This document shows positions 32,375 through 40,553 of a DNA stretch of 64,000 nucleotides, piece by piece (the stretch's first letter is position 1; each line of letters starts with the position of its first letter). The DNA comes from Victivallis lenta (lineage in GTDB: Bacteria; Verrucomicrobiota; Lentisphaeria; Victivallales; Victivallaceae). The stretch is taken from the NCBI RefSeq assembly GCF_009695545.1, contig NZ_VUNS01000010.1, positions 62,001 to 126,000 on the forward strand, read 5' to 3'. The translations under genes and the position numbers were made by a program. Under the pieces are notes generated by a model. That model saw nothing but the letters and a program-made list of their open reading frames with translations. It was not told the DNA's origin and ran no database searches.

Positions 32375-33312
32375 AAAAATTCTGGAGTGCGCTTGTATTG
32401 GCGATAACAGCCGTGCTGATGCTGCCGGCTGCGGAGGAACCGCCTCCGGCGCCGGAGGCGGGGGCATCGATCCCGGTTCCGACGATCGCGGTCCTGCCGT
32501 TTTCCTCGCGCGGCACGCGGGTTCAGAACGAGGAACTCGGCAAGTCGATCGCGGAGCTTATCTCCGTCGAGCTGATGTCCAGGGGGGAGTTCGATCTGGT
32601 CGAGCGCGCGGAACTTGAGAAGATCCTGACGGAGCTTCAGCTCTCGGCCTCCGGCCTGATCGATCCGCAGTCCCGGCTCAACCTCGGGCGGCTGACCGGT
32701 GCGCGGGTGCTGGTCGCCGGTTCCGTCTTCACTTCCGGAGACAAGAATTTCATCGTGGCGAAGGTGATCGGCACCGAAACCGGCCGTGTGCTGGCCGCCG
32801 CGAGCAATGGAATCGTCGATGCGACCGACCTGGTGCCGGAGCTGTGCGAAAAAATCGCGGATTTGCTGCGGACGAAAGGGGCTGTCATTCTGCCGCCGCC
32901 GCGGACCGTGCTTTCCGTCGCCGGTGCGCTGTCCGCCGTCGTCAAGGGGAACAACCGCAAGGTGTATGTGAAAATCACCGAGACGATCGGGATGCCGGCC
33001 GCCGATCCGGCTGCGGAGACCGAAATCAAGAAGCTGCTGGTCACGCTCGGGTTTGCCGTGGTCGGCAGCCGGGCCGAAGCGGATTATGCGCTGATCGGGG
33101 AGGGCGTGGCGGCCGATTCCGGGAACTATCAGAGATTTACCAGTGCGACGGCCCGGGTCGAACTGACGCTTTATAAGGGAAAAGAGCAGGTGTTGGCTGT
33201 CGACCGCCAGAAGGAGACCGTCGCAGGGCCGAGTTATGTGATCGCAGCCAAGGATTCTCTCGCGTCGGCCGCGCTCCAACTTGCCTCGCGGATGCTGCCG
33301 GCGCTGAAATAA
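32371..33312 (+). CDS. CsgG/FlgO-like periplasmic protein
   Basis: A 313-residue protein with a signal peptide (MKKFWSALVLAITAVLMLPA). The CsgG-like core is clear: PTIAVLPFSSRGTRVQNEEL, then SVELMSRGEFDLVERAELEK, and RLTGARVLVAGSVF. CsgG forms an outer-membrane curli pore and FlgO is a flagellar factor, but this protein has no lipobox and may be a soluble relative. The second half repeats a similar alpha/beta fold. The start lies at a strong AAGGAGG site and overlaps the previous gene by four bases. Confidence 0.85.
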   Translation: MKKFWSALVLAITAVLMLPAAEEPPPAPEAGASIPVPTIAVLPFSSRGTRVQNEELGKSIAELISVELMSRGEFDLVERAELEKILTELQLSASGLIDPQSRLNLGRLTGARVLVAGSVFTSGDKNFIVAKVIGTETGRVLAAASNGIVDATDLVPELCEKIADLLRTKGAVILPPPRTVLSVAGALSAVVKGNNRKVYVKITETIGMPAADPAAETEIKKLLVTLGFAVVGSRAEADYALIGEGVAADSGNYQRFTSATARVELTLYKGKEQVLAVDRQKETVAGPSYVIAAKDSLASAALQLASRMLPALK

Positions 33313-33334
33313 TCCGGGGCGTGCGGACAGGAAA

Positions 33335-33364
33335 AGAGCCGTCCGGAATATTCCGGGCGGCTCT
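33335..33364. terminator. Hairpin terminator between convergent units
   Basis: AGAGCCGTCCGGAA and TTCCGGGCGGCTCT form a stem with one bulge. Four T follow on the minus strand; the plus strand has none. It serves the YqaE-like gene and possibly also the CsgG-like gene. Confidence 0.7.
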
Positions 33365-33387
33365 CCCTGTGCGCTCGAAAGGACGGA

Positions 33388-33570
33388 TCAGCGGCGCAGG
33401 CAGATGACCATCGCAAAGATCGTGCCGGGAATCCAGCCGAACAAAGTCAGCAGCAGCGTCAGGAGAATGACGCCGCACCCCTTGTCGATCACCGCCAGCG
33501 GCGGAAAGAGCAGGCAGACGATCAGGCGCAGCGCGAGTTCGAATGCGGAGGGAACCGATTGATCCGCCAT
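33388..33570 (-). CDS. YqaE/Pmp3-family small membrane protein
   Basis: A 60-residue protein with two membrane helices and the Pmp3/YqaE (UPF0057) signature: FELALRLIVCLLFPPLAV, then a C-terminal helix with GWIPGTIFAMVICLRR. Relatives affect membrane potential and salt stress in yeast and plants. The bacterial role is little known. It starts four bases after the TPR gene and is followed by a terminator, so the two form an operon. Confidence 0.92.
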   Translation of the reverse strand: MADQSVPSAFELALRLIVCLLFPPLAVIDKGCGVILLTLLLTLFGWIPGTIFAMVICLRR

Positions 33571-33574
33571 GCGA

Positions 33575-35008
33575 TTATTCCTTTGCAGTTTCTTCGCCGG
33601 CCGCTTCCGCCGCCGGAGCCTTGCTCTCTTCGAGCGCCTTGATCCGGGCGCTCACGTCGCGGAAACGCGGTTCGAGCTCATGAAGCTCCTTGTACAAGGC
33701 GAGCGCGCGCTCTTTGTTGCCGGTTGTCTCCATGATCTGCGCGAGGGAGTAGGTCGTGGGCAGCCGCTCCTTGTCGAGGCGCGGCAGCACCGAAAGCACG
33801 GTTTCGAGCTCGGAGACGGCTTCGTCGTATCTGCCCTGTTTTTCATAGCATTCCGCCAGCGCCATGCGCGAGATGATTTCACAGCGCGCCGACTGGCGCG
33901 ACTCCATGAACTGCTCGATGGCGAGATCGTATTCGCCGCGCTCCAGCCGGAGCTTGCCGAGGTCGAACACAAGGCCGATATCGTTCGGATAGTGTTCGAT
34001 GCGGCTCAGCGCGTGGTCGAGCCTCAGCTGGTCGCGTTCCGCCTGAAGTTCGGCGATACGGGCGGCCGGGTCCTCAAGATCCTTCGGCGGGCGGCGCTTG
34101 ATCTGCGCGATTTCCTTGTCGATCTTGCCGATTTCGGCCTCTTCCAGCCGCTTGTCGAGCGTCGGGTCGTAGGCGCTGGTGGAGGCGATGACCTTGTTGA
34201 GCTCCTGAATCGCCTTGTCGAATTCGCCCATGATGATATAGGCCGAAGCGAGCTTGCGGCGGACGTCCATCGACTCGCCGCCATCGAGGATCTTCTGCAG
34301 CTCGATCGCCACGAGCTTGGCCTGCGCCGCATCGTGAATGGTGTTTTCGAGCAGCTGGAGGATCGCAGCGGAGCGGCTGCCGATCGCGTTGGAGCCGCCG
34401 CCCTTTTCAATGACCGCCATGCCGACGCTCTTGGCCTGCTCGCGCTGCTTGGCGTCCGCATTGATCGCGGCACGGTAGGCGTCCTGAATCTCCTTGTTGT
34501 CCGGATAATGGGTCGCCACGGCGTGAAGACGCTTCATCGCCTCTTCGGCGCGCCCTGCTTTCTGCAGGTAGGTCGCCATTTTAATCATATACTGGTACTC
34601 GTCCGGACGCAGCTCCGCGGCGCGCTCCATCGCTTCCGCGGCGATGAAGGGGGCATTCGCCTTGTCGGCGGCTTCGGCCAGGAGGTTGAGGATCGGCAGG
34701 TTGTCGAGCGTTTTGGCCAGCGTCTCCTCGCAGAGCGCCATGGCCTTCACCGGATTGTTTTTGGTCAGCGATTTCACTTTGCCGGACGGACTGCCGAGAC
34801 GGGCGAAGAAGCGGCTGAGCCCGGAGACGCTCATGATCTTCTTGCGTTCTAGGTCGCGGAGCTTGCTGCGGGCCTCGACGAACCCGGGTTCCGCTATGAC
34901 CAGGTCCTTCAGGGCGAGGAGCCGCTCATTCTCATTCGGGAGATGAACGGCTTTCTTGTAGGCGGCGCGGATATCGGGCGTGACGGTTGTTAAAGTTTTT
35001 CTGTCCAT
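33575..35008 (-). CDS. TPR-repeat protein
   Basis: A 477-residue soluble protein with no signal peptide. It has several helical-hairpin repeats of TPR type (ALCEETLAKTLDNLPILNLL, AMERAAELRPDEYQYMIKMA, DKAIQELNKVIASTSAYDPT, GKLRLERGEYDLAIEQFMES, ALAECYEKQGRYDEAVSELE). The N-terminal part mentions no enzyme motif. TPR arrays bind partner proteins. It is the first gene of an operon with the YqaE-like protein. The same residue pattern repeated over the whole length suggests a scaffold role. Confidence 0.88.
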   Translation of the reverse strand: MDRKTLTTVTPDIRAAYKKAVHLPNENERLLALKDLVIAEPGFVEARSKLRDLERKKIMSVSGLSRFFARLGSPSGKVKSLTKNNPVKAMALCEETLAKTLDNLPILNLLAEAADKANAPFIAAEAMERAAELRPDEYQYMIKMATYLQKAGRAEEAMKRLHAVATHYPDNKEIQDAYRAAINADAKQREQAKSVGMAVIEKGGGSNAIGSRSAAILQLLENTIHDAAQAKLVAIELQKILDGGESMDVRRKLASAYIIMGEFDKAIQELNKVIASTSAYDPTLDKRLEEAEIGKIDKEIAQIKRRPPKDLEDPAARIAELQAERDQLRLDHALSRIEHYPNDIGLVFDLGKLRLERGEYDLAIEQFMESRQSARCEIISRMALAECYEKQGRYDEAVSELETVLSVLPRLDKERLPTTYSLAQIMETTGNKERALALYKELHELEPRFRDVSARIKALEESKAPAAEAAGEETAKE

Positions 35009-35136
35009 GGCTGCTGTTTGTTTCCGGGTTTAGTTCCTGAATCATATGGGATTGAACTTACATCACAATTCCCGTTTTGTCAAGCCGATTCCGGGACGAT
35101 TTCACCTTTTCTCCCGGAAAGCCGTTTTCCCGGCTG

Positions 35137-35189
35137 GAAAAACCGTTTTTCGGCATTATAGTATACCGCAGGGATGTGAAACGGTTTCA
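35137..35189 (+). promoter_or_regulatory. Clustered palindromes and -10 box before the GH130 gene
   Basis: GAAAAAC-C-GTTTTTC (35137-35151) and TGAAAC-G-GTTTCA (35177-35189) share one layout, an odd-length palindrome with a central G or C. A -10 box TATAGT (35157-35162) lies between them, with CTGGAA (35134-35139) as a weak -35. A third, imperfect copy lies near 35117-35131. The form resembles LacI-family operators. Confidence 0.6.
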
Positions 35190-35233
35190 TATCCAGGGAA
35201 TTCATACTTACCATGTAGAGAAGGAGCCGAAAG

Positions 35234-36235
35234 ATGGCACTGGTTCGCTGCGCTTCCAACCCGGTATTGTCGGCGTCGGATATTCCGTTCGATGCCTCGC
35301 TGATCTTCAATGCGGGAGTCTGCAAATTCAACGGCAGGTACGTCATGGTGTTCCGCAACGACGTCGGCTTTGCCGCGGGCGGTTACGACCGCAGCAAGGT
35401 GTACACGAATCTCGGGATCGCTTACAGCAATGACGGCGTGAAGTGGGACGTGCAGCCGGAACCGTGGAAAGTTGCGGCGCAGATCGTCGACTCCAGCCCC
35501 GAAATCATCCGTTTTTACGATCCGCGGCTGACGGTCATCGACGGTCGCTGCTATCTCTGCTTTGCGGTCGACACCCGGCACGGCGTGCGCGGCGGAATCG
35601 CCGTGACCGACGATTTCGACAAGTTCGAAATCCTTTCGATGTCCGCGCCGGACAACCGCAACATGGTGCTGTTCCCGGAAAAGATCGGCGGCCTTTTCAT
35701 GCGGCTCGAGCGGCCGTTCCCGGAATACAGCCGCGGCTATCAGGAGAAATTCGACATCTGGTCGTCGAAATCGCCGGACTGCCGCTACTGGGGCGATACG
35801 GAGCTCGTGCTCGGCATGGAGGACGTTCCGTACGCGAACGCGAAGATCGGTCCGGCCGCGCCGCCGGTCAAGACGCCGAAGGGATGGCTCTGCACCTTCC
35901 ATGCAACTTACAAGGACAGGAACCGGAATCTGTTCGGCTGGGAGGCCGCGAATAATCCGGACGCAACCTGGAACAAGGAGTACCTCGCCGGGCTTATGCT
36001 GCTCGATCTCGAGAATCCGCAGAAGGTCATCGGCCTTGCGCCGGAGCCGCTCATCCGGGCGACCGAGAAGTATGAGCTCGAGGGGTTCCGCGGCAGCGTG
36101 ATCTTCCCGGGAGGCATGATCCTCGAAGAGAGCGGCGAAGTCAAGATCTACTACGGCGGCGCCGACACGGTCGAGTGTCTGGCCACCGCTTCGGTGGACG
36201 ACCTGCTCGGCATGATCAGGCCGTTCAGCCGGTAA
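35234..36235 (+). CDS. Glycoside hydrolase family 130 phosphorylase
   Basis: A 333-residue five-bladed beta-propeller protein. GH130 marks are visible: NPVL at residues 9-12, FNAGVCKFNGRYVMVFRN, the YDPRLT loop, DNRNMVLFPEKIGG, and C-terminal IFPGGMI and IYYGGADT. These enzymes cleave beta-mannosides with phosphate, giving mannose 1-phosphate, or act as beta-1,2-mannosidases. The subfamily cannot be told from eye inspection. There is no signal peptide, so it acts in the cytoplasm. A strong GAAGGAG site precedes the ATG, and LacI-type palindromes lie upstream. Confidence 0.9.
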   Translation: MALVRCASNPVLSASDIPFDASLIFNAGVCKFNGRYVMVFRNDVGFAAGGYDRSKVYTNLGIAYSNDGVKWDVQPEPWKVAAQIVDSSPEIIRFYDPRLTVIDGRCYLCFAVDTRHGVRGGIAVTDDFDKFEILSMSAPDNRNMVLFPEKIGGLFMRLERPFPEYSRGYQEKFDIWSSKSPDCRYWGDTELVLGMEDVPYANAKIGPAAPPVKTPKGWLCTFHATYKDRNRNLFGWEAANNPDATWNKEYLAGLMLLDLENPQKVIGLAPEPLIRATEKYELEGFRGSVIFPGGMILEESGEVKIYYGGADTVECLATASVDDLLGMIRPFSR

Positions 36236-36254
36236 CGGCTCCGGGACATGGGCC

Positions 36255-36292
36255 GGCGCGTCGCGGGAGTCGGACTCCCGGGCGCGTTTTTT
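36255..36292 (+). terminator. Terminator after the GH130 gene
   Basis: GCGCG, GCGGGAGT, a short loop, ACTCCCGG and GCGCG form a long stem, followed by six T. Confidence 0.85.
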
Positions 36293-36323
36293 GTTTCCGG
36301 CACCGGAATCTGCGTCGGGGTGC

Positions 36324-36352
36324 TTGTAAAAAGACGCGCCGGGATGTATTTT
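36324..36352 (+). promoter_or_regulatory. Promoter of the membrane-PLD operon
   Basis: TTGTAA (36324-36329), 17 bases, TATTTT (36347-36352), 33 bases before the ATG at 36386. Confidence 0.5.
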
Positions 36353-36385
36353 TACCCGGTGCCTTTTCAGTCAGGATGATCGGCC

Positions 36386-37501
36386 ATGCACGACAAGCTC
36401 GAAAATATTCCCGGCGGTCCGGCCCCGGCCGGTGTTCCCGCCGCGCGGGACGGCGAAGTCCGCCTGCCGGAGACACGGCGGGCGGAGCCCGGCTCCGCCC
36501 CGTTTCTGGAGGCGGTTTCGGCCTGTCTGCCCGCCGACGTCGCCGGGACCGTGGCTGCCCGGCAGCGAAATTCCCGGCGCGGCTACCGGCGGGTCGAGGT
36601 GATCGTGATCGCCCTGGCGCTGGCCGGAGCGGCCTGGTTCGTCCATGCGTATTTCCCGAAGCCGCTGCCGGCGCTGCCGTTCAAATTCGAATGGCGCTAC
36701 GAGGGGCCGCGCCTGATGCCGGATTCACCGTATTATGCGCTTTACCGCAAGGCGCGGGCCGACTTCGACGCAGGCCGCGGCGAAGCGGTGATCCGGACCT
36801 TGAATGATCCGCTCGGTGTGATGCTGTGGGAGCGTTCCTTCGCCGGCCAGGATGAACTGTTCTACATTTACTTCGTCTCGTGCGGGCGGACCGTTTCGCG
36901 GTTTACGGACTGGACGCGGGCGCGGTCGTTCGCGGAGGAGCTGGTGAAAGCCGATCCGGACAATCTGCAGTGGCGCTATTTCAAGCTTCTGCTCGAACGG
37001 CGGCACCTGGGCGGCTGCCGGGAGTTTTACGACACGCTCCGCAGACAGCGCTGCGAGGACTGGCGGCTGCGGCTCGGCGAAGTCGGCCTGGCGATCGGCG
37101 ACCTGCGCGATCTGCGCGGCAAGGTGCGGGAATTGAGAACGCCGCCCGGCGACGAGGCGGAGATCATGAAGCAGCTCGATCTGTGGGAGGCCGAATTCCT
37201 GGTTTTCGCCTGGATGCTGGAAGGCGGACGGGGCGGGGCCGCTTTCCCCGACGATGCCGGCAAACCCGGCGTCGAAGCGCGGGAGGAGGCGTGGCTTCTG
37301 ACCCGGAAGCATGAGGACGACCGCTCCGCGCTCGCTTTTCTGAAGCTCCAGCTTTTCATTCTCGACGTGCTGCTGGAGCAGGACAGTCTGCTCAATACAA
37401 TTTACTGGAGCGGGAAACCGCATTCCGCGCGGATGCCTCTGGAGGCGAAGCGGGAGGCGATTCTGCGGCGGCTGCCCGCCGGGGAAGGGGGATTGCCATG
37501 A
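36386..37501 (+). CDS. Membrane-anchored protein with helical outer domain
   Basis: A 371-residue protein. An N-terminal cytoplasmic part of about 70 residues (Pro/Ala-rich) is followed by one membrane helix (VEVIVIALALAGAAWFVHAY) and a long helical domain of TPR-like character (WTRARSFAEELVKADPDNLQ, then WRYFKLLLERRHLGGCREFY). The family is not one I recognise. The next gene overlaps it by four bases (ATGA), so the products are made together. Confidence 0.75.
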   Translation: MHDKLENIPGGPAPAGVPAARDGEVRLPETRRAEPGSAPFLEAVSACLPADVAGTVAARQRNSRRGYRRVEVIVIALALAGAAWFVHAYFPKPLPALPFKFEWRYEGPRLMPDSPYYALYRKARADFDAGRGEAVIRTLNDPLGVMLWERSFAGQDELFYIYFVSCGRTVSRFTDWTRARSFAEELVKADPDNLQWRYFKLLLERRHLGGCREFYDTLRRQRCEDWRLRLGEVGLAIGDLRDLRGKVRELRTPPGDEAEIMKQLDLWEAEFLVFAWMLEGGRGGAAFPDDAGKPGVEAREEAWLLTRKHEDDRSALAFLKLQLFILDVLLEQDSLLNTIYWSGKPHSARMPLEAKREAILRRLPAGEGGLP

Positions 37502-38661
37502 AACGTCTTGCGGCGGCTTCGGCCGGGCGTGCGCGGGAGTGGCTGTGCGCACCGGCCGGAAACGATTTCGGCATTGCGGGTTTCCGCTGCTGGAAATTCT
37601 GGGCGGTGCTTGCGTTCTATCTCGGCGGATTCCTGCTGCTGGTCCGCGACCCGTTCTTCCTGCGCGGCGGCGCTTTCTCGTACCAGCAGGGAATGGTGAC
37701 GCTGCTGCTCGCCTTTGTGATTGTGGCGGCGCTCTGCTGGGAGATGATGCTGTTCGGGCCGCCGCGCGGCGCGAACCTGCTGCTGCAGTTCATGATGTGC
37801 CTGCCCGCTTTTCTGTTTGTCGCCCGGATCACGGCGGCGCCCTCCATGCCTCCGGCCGATGTCGGAGTGATCTCGCTGACGGTGGACGGAATCGGGAAAT
37901 TCCGGCAGTGGCTCGGCATCGGCCGGCTGCTCGAGTACATTCCGTTCTGGATTCGCGACCTCTTTGCGAACTGGCAGGTCACGCTGTTCTTCATGGTTGT
38001 CATGGGAGCGCTGAGCTTCCGCCGGACCGGGGTGCGGCTGTCGCTGCTGGTTCTGCTGCTGGCGATCGAGTTTTTCGCGGTGTTCGCCGGAAGAGGTTCG
38101 GCGCCGGACTGGCTGCTCGGAGGGACGATCTGCCTGCTGGCAGGCATGGGGCTGCAGTTCTGCCGCTGCGACCGCATCGTCTATTACGAGAATGTCGTCG
38201 ACCGGCTTTCGGCCGCTCCGTGCGACGAATCGGCGCTGCGGGCGATTCTGCGGATCGCGGCGCAGGGACGCGAGGACGGCCGGGTTTCGGAGGAGGGAGT
38301 CCGGCGCATCGTCAAAAGTGAATACGGCTCCCTCGGGAATTTTTCCGCCGCGGAGTTCGGCTGCATCGCGTCGGAGCTGACCGGCCGGATTCTCTACGAG
38401 TACCGGATCATGCACCTGTCGGGAGGCGCCGACGGCGTGTTCCTGATTCCGGCGCCGAACCTCTGCCGCTGCGAGACGCTGCTCGGCGGGCTCTCGGTCT
38501 GGCCGCGCGTCATTTTCACGCTGCTGGCGGCGGTCGTCTGGGTGCTGCTGCCGGTCGACCTGATTCCGGATTCGATTCCGTTTGTCGGTGCGCTTGACGA
38601 TGTGACGGTCACGATCCTCTCCGGCATCGTGCTCCGGAACGCCATGGAGAACAGCCGGTGA
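37498..38661 (+). CDS. Multi-spanning membrane protein with DUF1232-type C-terminal segment
   Basis: A 387-residue protein with about seven hydrophobic helices in residues 30-230, a soluble middle part, and a C-terminal segment VVWVLLPVDLIPDSIPFVGA, then LDDVTVTILSG. That is the DUF1232 (YkvA) hairpin signature. The role of DUF1232 proteins is unknown. Its start overlaps the previous gene by four bases and its stop overlaps the PLD-like gene by four, so the three genes form a tightly coupled unit. Confidence 0.82.
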   Translation: MKRLAAASAGRAREWLCAPAGNDFGIAGFRCWKFWAVLAFYLGGFLLLVRDPFFLRGGAFSYQQGMVTLLLAFVIVAALCWEMMLFGPPRGANLLLQFMMCLPAFLFVARITAAPSMPPADVGVISLTVDGIGKFRQWLGIGRLLEYIPFWIRDLFANWQVTLFFMVVMGALSFRRTGVRLSLLVLLLAIEFFAVFAGRGSAPDWLLGGTICLLAGMGLQFCRCDRIVYYENVVDRLSAAPCDESALRAILRIAAQGREDGRVSEEGVRRIVKSEYGSLGNFSAAEFGCIASELTGRILYEYRIMHLSGGADGVFLIPAPNLCRCETLLGGLSVWPRVIFTLLAAVVWVLLPVDLIPDSIPFVGALDDVTVTILSGIVLRNAMENSR

Positions 38662-39188
38662 CAGAGTTTGTTGCGGACAGGCAGATTTATGAGAAGGTCA
38701 TCCGCGTGCCGGTGCCGCTGGCGCAGGAGCGGCTCTGGATCGCCACGGCCGATATCAAGGACATGTATGTCGAAAAGCAGGGCAGGGGCGCCGCGTCGAT
38801 GGTGCCGTTTCTGCAGATTCTGTCGGAGCTGCTGCGGAGAAATGTCGAGATCCGGCTGATTCACGCGAAGGAGCCCGGCCCGGCATTCCGGAAGGATTTC
38901 GATAAATACCCGCGTTTGTGGGAGGGGCTTGAGCGGGTGCTTTGCCCGCGCGTCCATTTCAAATGCATCATCATCGACGGAAGACTCGCCTATTTCGGCA
39001 GCGCGAACCTGACCGGCGCCGGGATGGGGGCCAAAGGCCGGACGCGCCGGAATTTCGAGAACGGCATCCTGACCGACGATCCGGCGTTGCTGGTTCCGCT
39101 TGAAACGCAGTTCGACGACGTCTGGCGCGGCGCCCATTGCGATCAATGCGGCCGCCGCGAATTCTGCACCGACTGCCCATTGATCTGA
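38658..39188 (+). CDS. Phospholipase D-like domain protein with zinc-type C-terminus
   Basis: A 176-residue protein with a single HKD-type motif: His-x-Lys (HFKCIIIDG), followed by LAYFGSANLTGAGMG as in PLD-superfamily nucleases and phosphodiesterases. Single-motif members act as dimers. The C-terminus holds CDQCGRREFCTDC, a possible zinc site. It starts at a GTG that overlaps the previous gene by four bases (GTGA). Substrates could be DNA or phospholipid. The coupling with two membrane proteins hints at a membrane-linked activity. Confidence 0.85.
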   Translation: MTEFVADRQIYEKVIRVPVPLAQERLWIATADIKDMYVEKQGRGAASMVPFLQILSELLRRNVEIRLIHAKEPGPAFRKDFDKYPRLWEGLERVLCPRVHFKCIIIDGRLAYFGSANLTGAGMGAKGRTRRNFENGILTDDPALLVPLETQFDDVWRGAHCDQCGRREFCTDCPLI

Positions 39189-39262
39189 AATTTCCCGCGT
39201 GCGCCTTTATCCCGCCGGGGGGAGGTTCCGCGCTTCCCGGAATCCCGCCCCGGCCGGGAGCT

Positions 39263-40477
39263 TCATTTCGGGGCGGCGAACAGCAGTTCTTTCTGCCAGC
39301 GGCGCGGTTTTACCGTCAGCCATGCGATGTTGGCGTGGCTGTCGATCAGGAGCAGTTCCGGTTCTCCCGACGTCGTCAGCACGAAGAGCCGGAAGTTCCG
39401 GCCGCGCGAAAACGGGCGCAGCTCTCCCGGCGAAACCGTGATCGACGGAACGACCTCGGTCGGAAGATGGTAAACGCCGATCGCCTCCTTCGGATCCTGC
39501 GCGAGGAACAGCAGCCGGTCCGCCGTCCGGACGCAGCCGGTCCCGGCGAATTTGTCGGTCAGCGGCCGGGAAATTTCGCCGGAGAACAGCAGCGCTTGCC
39601 CGGAGTTTTCCGCTAAGATCAGCAGATCCGCGCTGTTGCCCGGCAGCAGCGCCCACTCCGGATTGAAGTCCGGCGGCAGTTCCCGGCTCGAGAGCAGCTC
39701 CGGCGGTTCCGTCCCCGTGCTGTAAATTTCGCACCGGCCCTTTCCGTAGACGATCAGGAGCGAACCGTCCGGAGAGGCGGCGACGCGCGGCTCCGGAACC
39801 AGGGTTTTCATCTGCTTCGGAGTCTCCGTGAACGCTTCGTGCGGAATCGCCAGGACGGAGTCCCCGCCCTCAAGCGTGACGTAGGTGCTCCCCGCCGTGA
39901 CGGCGAATGAACGGACCGGCCGTTCGAAGGGCTGCGACTCTTCCCGGAGCCTCCCGCTGCGGAGATCGACGGAGACCAGACGGTCCGGCTGTTCGAACGC
40001 CTCCTGCGCCGCCTGCGGGGCGACGAAGAGCGTGCTGCCCGGCACCGGCGCGGCTCCGGCGAGCTTCCGCTCCGGAATCGTGAAGCCGCGGACGATCTTG
40101 CCGTTGCGCAGGTTGCAGCAGATCACCCGCGTCGCATTCGGCCCCTCTTTTCCGCCCACCTTTTCGAGCACGACCAGCAGCGTTTCATCGGTGGAGAGGA
40201 AGGCGTCGATCAGGTCCGCGCCCCCCGTGATGCGGCTCCGGTCCGGCGACGGCGCCCAGTCGTAGACCACGCCGGGCCTGGCGACCAGCGAGGCGAGGGC
40301 GCCGGGCGGCGTGTTCCCTCGGTTGTCCGCCGCCGGATCCTTCAGTTCGAGCAGCCGGCCGGTTTCGGCGACGGCCGGACGCTCCGTCTCCTCTTCGAAC
40401 GGAATCGGCGGCACATCGGCCGCTCCGAACAGCAGCACGGCCGACGCCAGCAGCGAAAAAGTCGGAAAGGCACGCAT
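39263..40477 (-). CDS. Secreted beta-propeller-like protein, unknown function
   Basis: A 404-residue protein with a signal peptide (MRAFPTFSLLASAVLLFGAA). Repeated beta segments (RLVSVDLRSGRLREES, VRSFAVTAGSTYVTLEGGDS, RVAASPDGSLLIVYGKGRCE) look like blades of a beta-propeller. No catalytic motif was seen. The start at 40477 is fixed by GAGGGAG just before it; the longer frame from 40678 lies in the promoter region. It is divergent from the histidine kinase gene. Confidence 0.8.
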   Translation of the reverse strand: MRAFPTFSLLASAVLLFGAADVPPIPFEEETERPAVAETGRLLELKDPAADNRGNTPPGALASLVARPGVVYDWAPSPDRSRITGGADLIDAFLSTDETLLVVLEKVGGKEGPNATRVICCNLRNGKIVRGFTIPERKLAGAAPVPGSTLFVAPQAAQEAFEQPDRLVSVDLRSGRLREESQPFERPVRSFAVTAGSTYVTLEGGDSVLAIPHEAFTETPKQMKTLVPEPRVAASPDGSLLIVYGKGRCEIYSTGTEPPELLSSRELPPDFNPEWALLPGNSADLLILAENSGQALLFSGEISRPLTDKFAGTGCVRTADRLLFLAQDPKEAIGVYHLPTEVVPSITVSPGELRPFSRGRNFRLFVLTTSGEPELLLIDSHANIAWLTVKPRRWQKELLFAAPK

Positions 40478-40514
40478 AATCTCCCTCAACTGTTTGAGAT
40501 TCCACCATAATATG

Positions 40515-40526
40515 CTATTATAATAG
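40515..40526. promoter_or_regulatory. Palindrome between divergent genes
   Basis: CTATTATAATAG, a perfect 12-bp palindrome, contains a TATAAT (40519-40524) for the plus strand and its mirror for the minus strand. It lies between the secreted protein gene and the histidine kinase gene and can serve either promoter. The -35 elements are weak on both sides. Confidence 0.5.
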
Positions 40527-40553
40527 TATGGCACCAAACAGGGATGATTGCAA

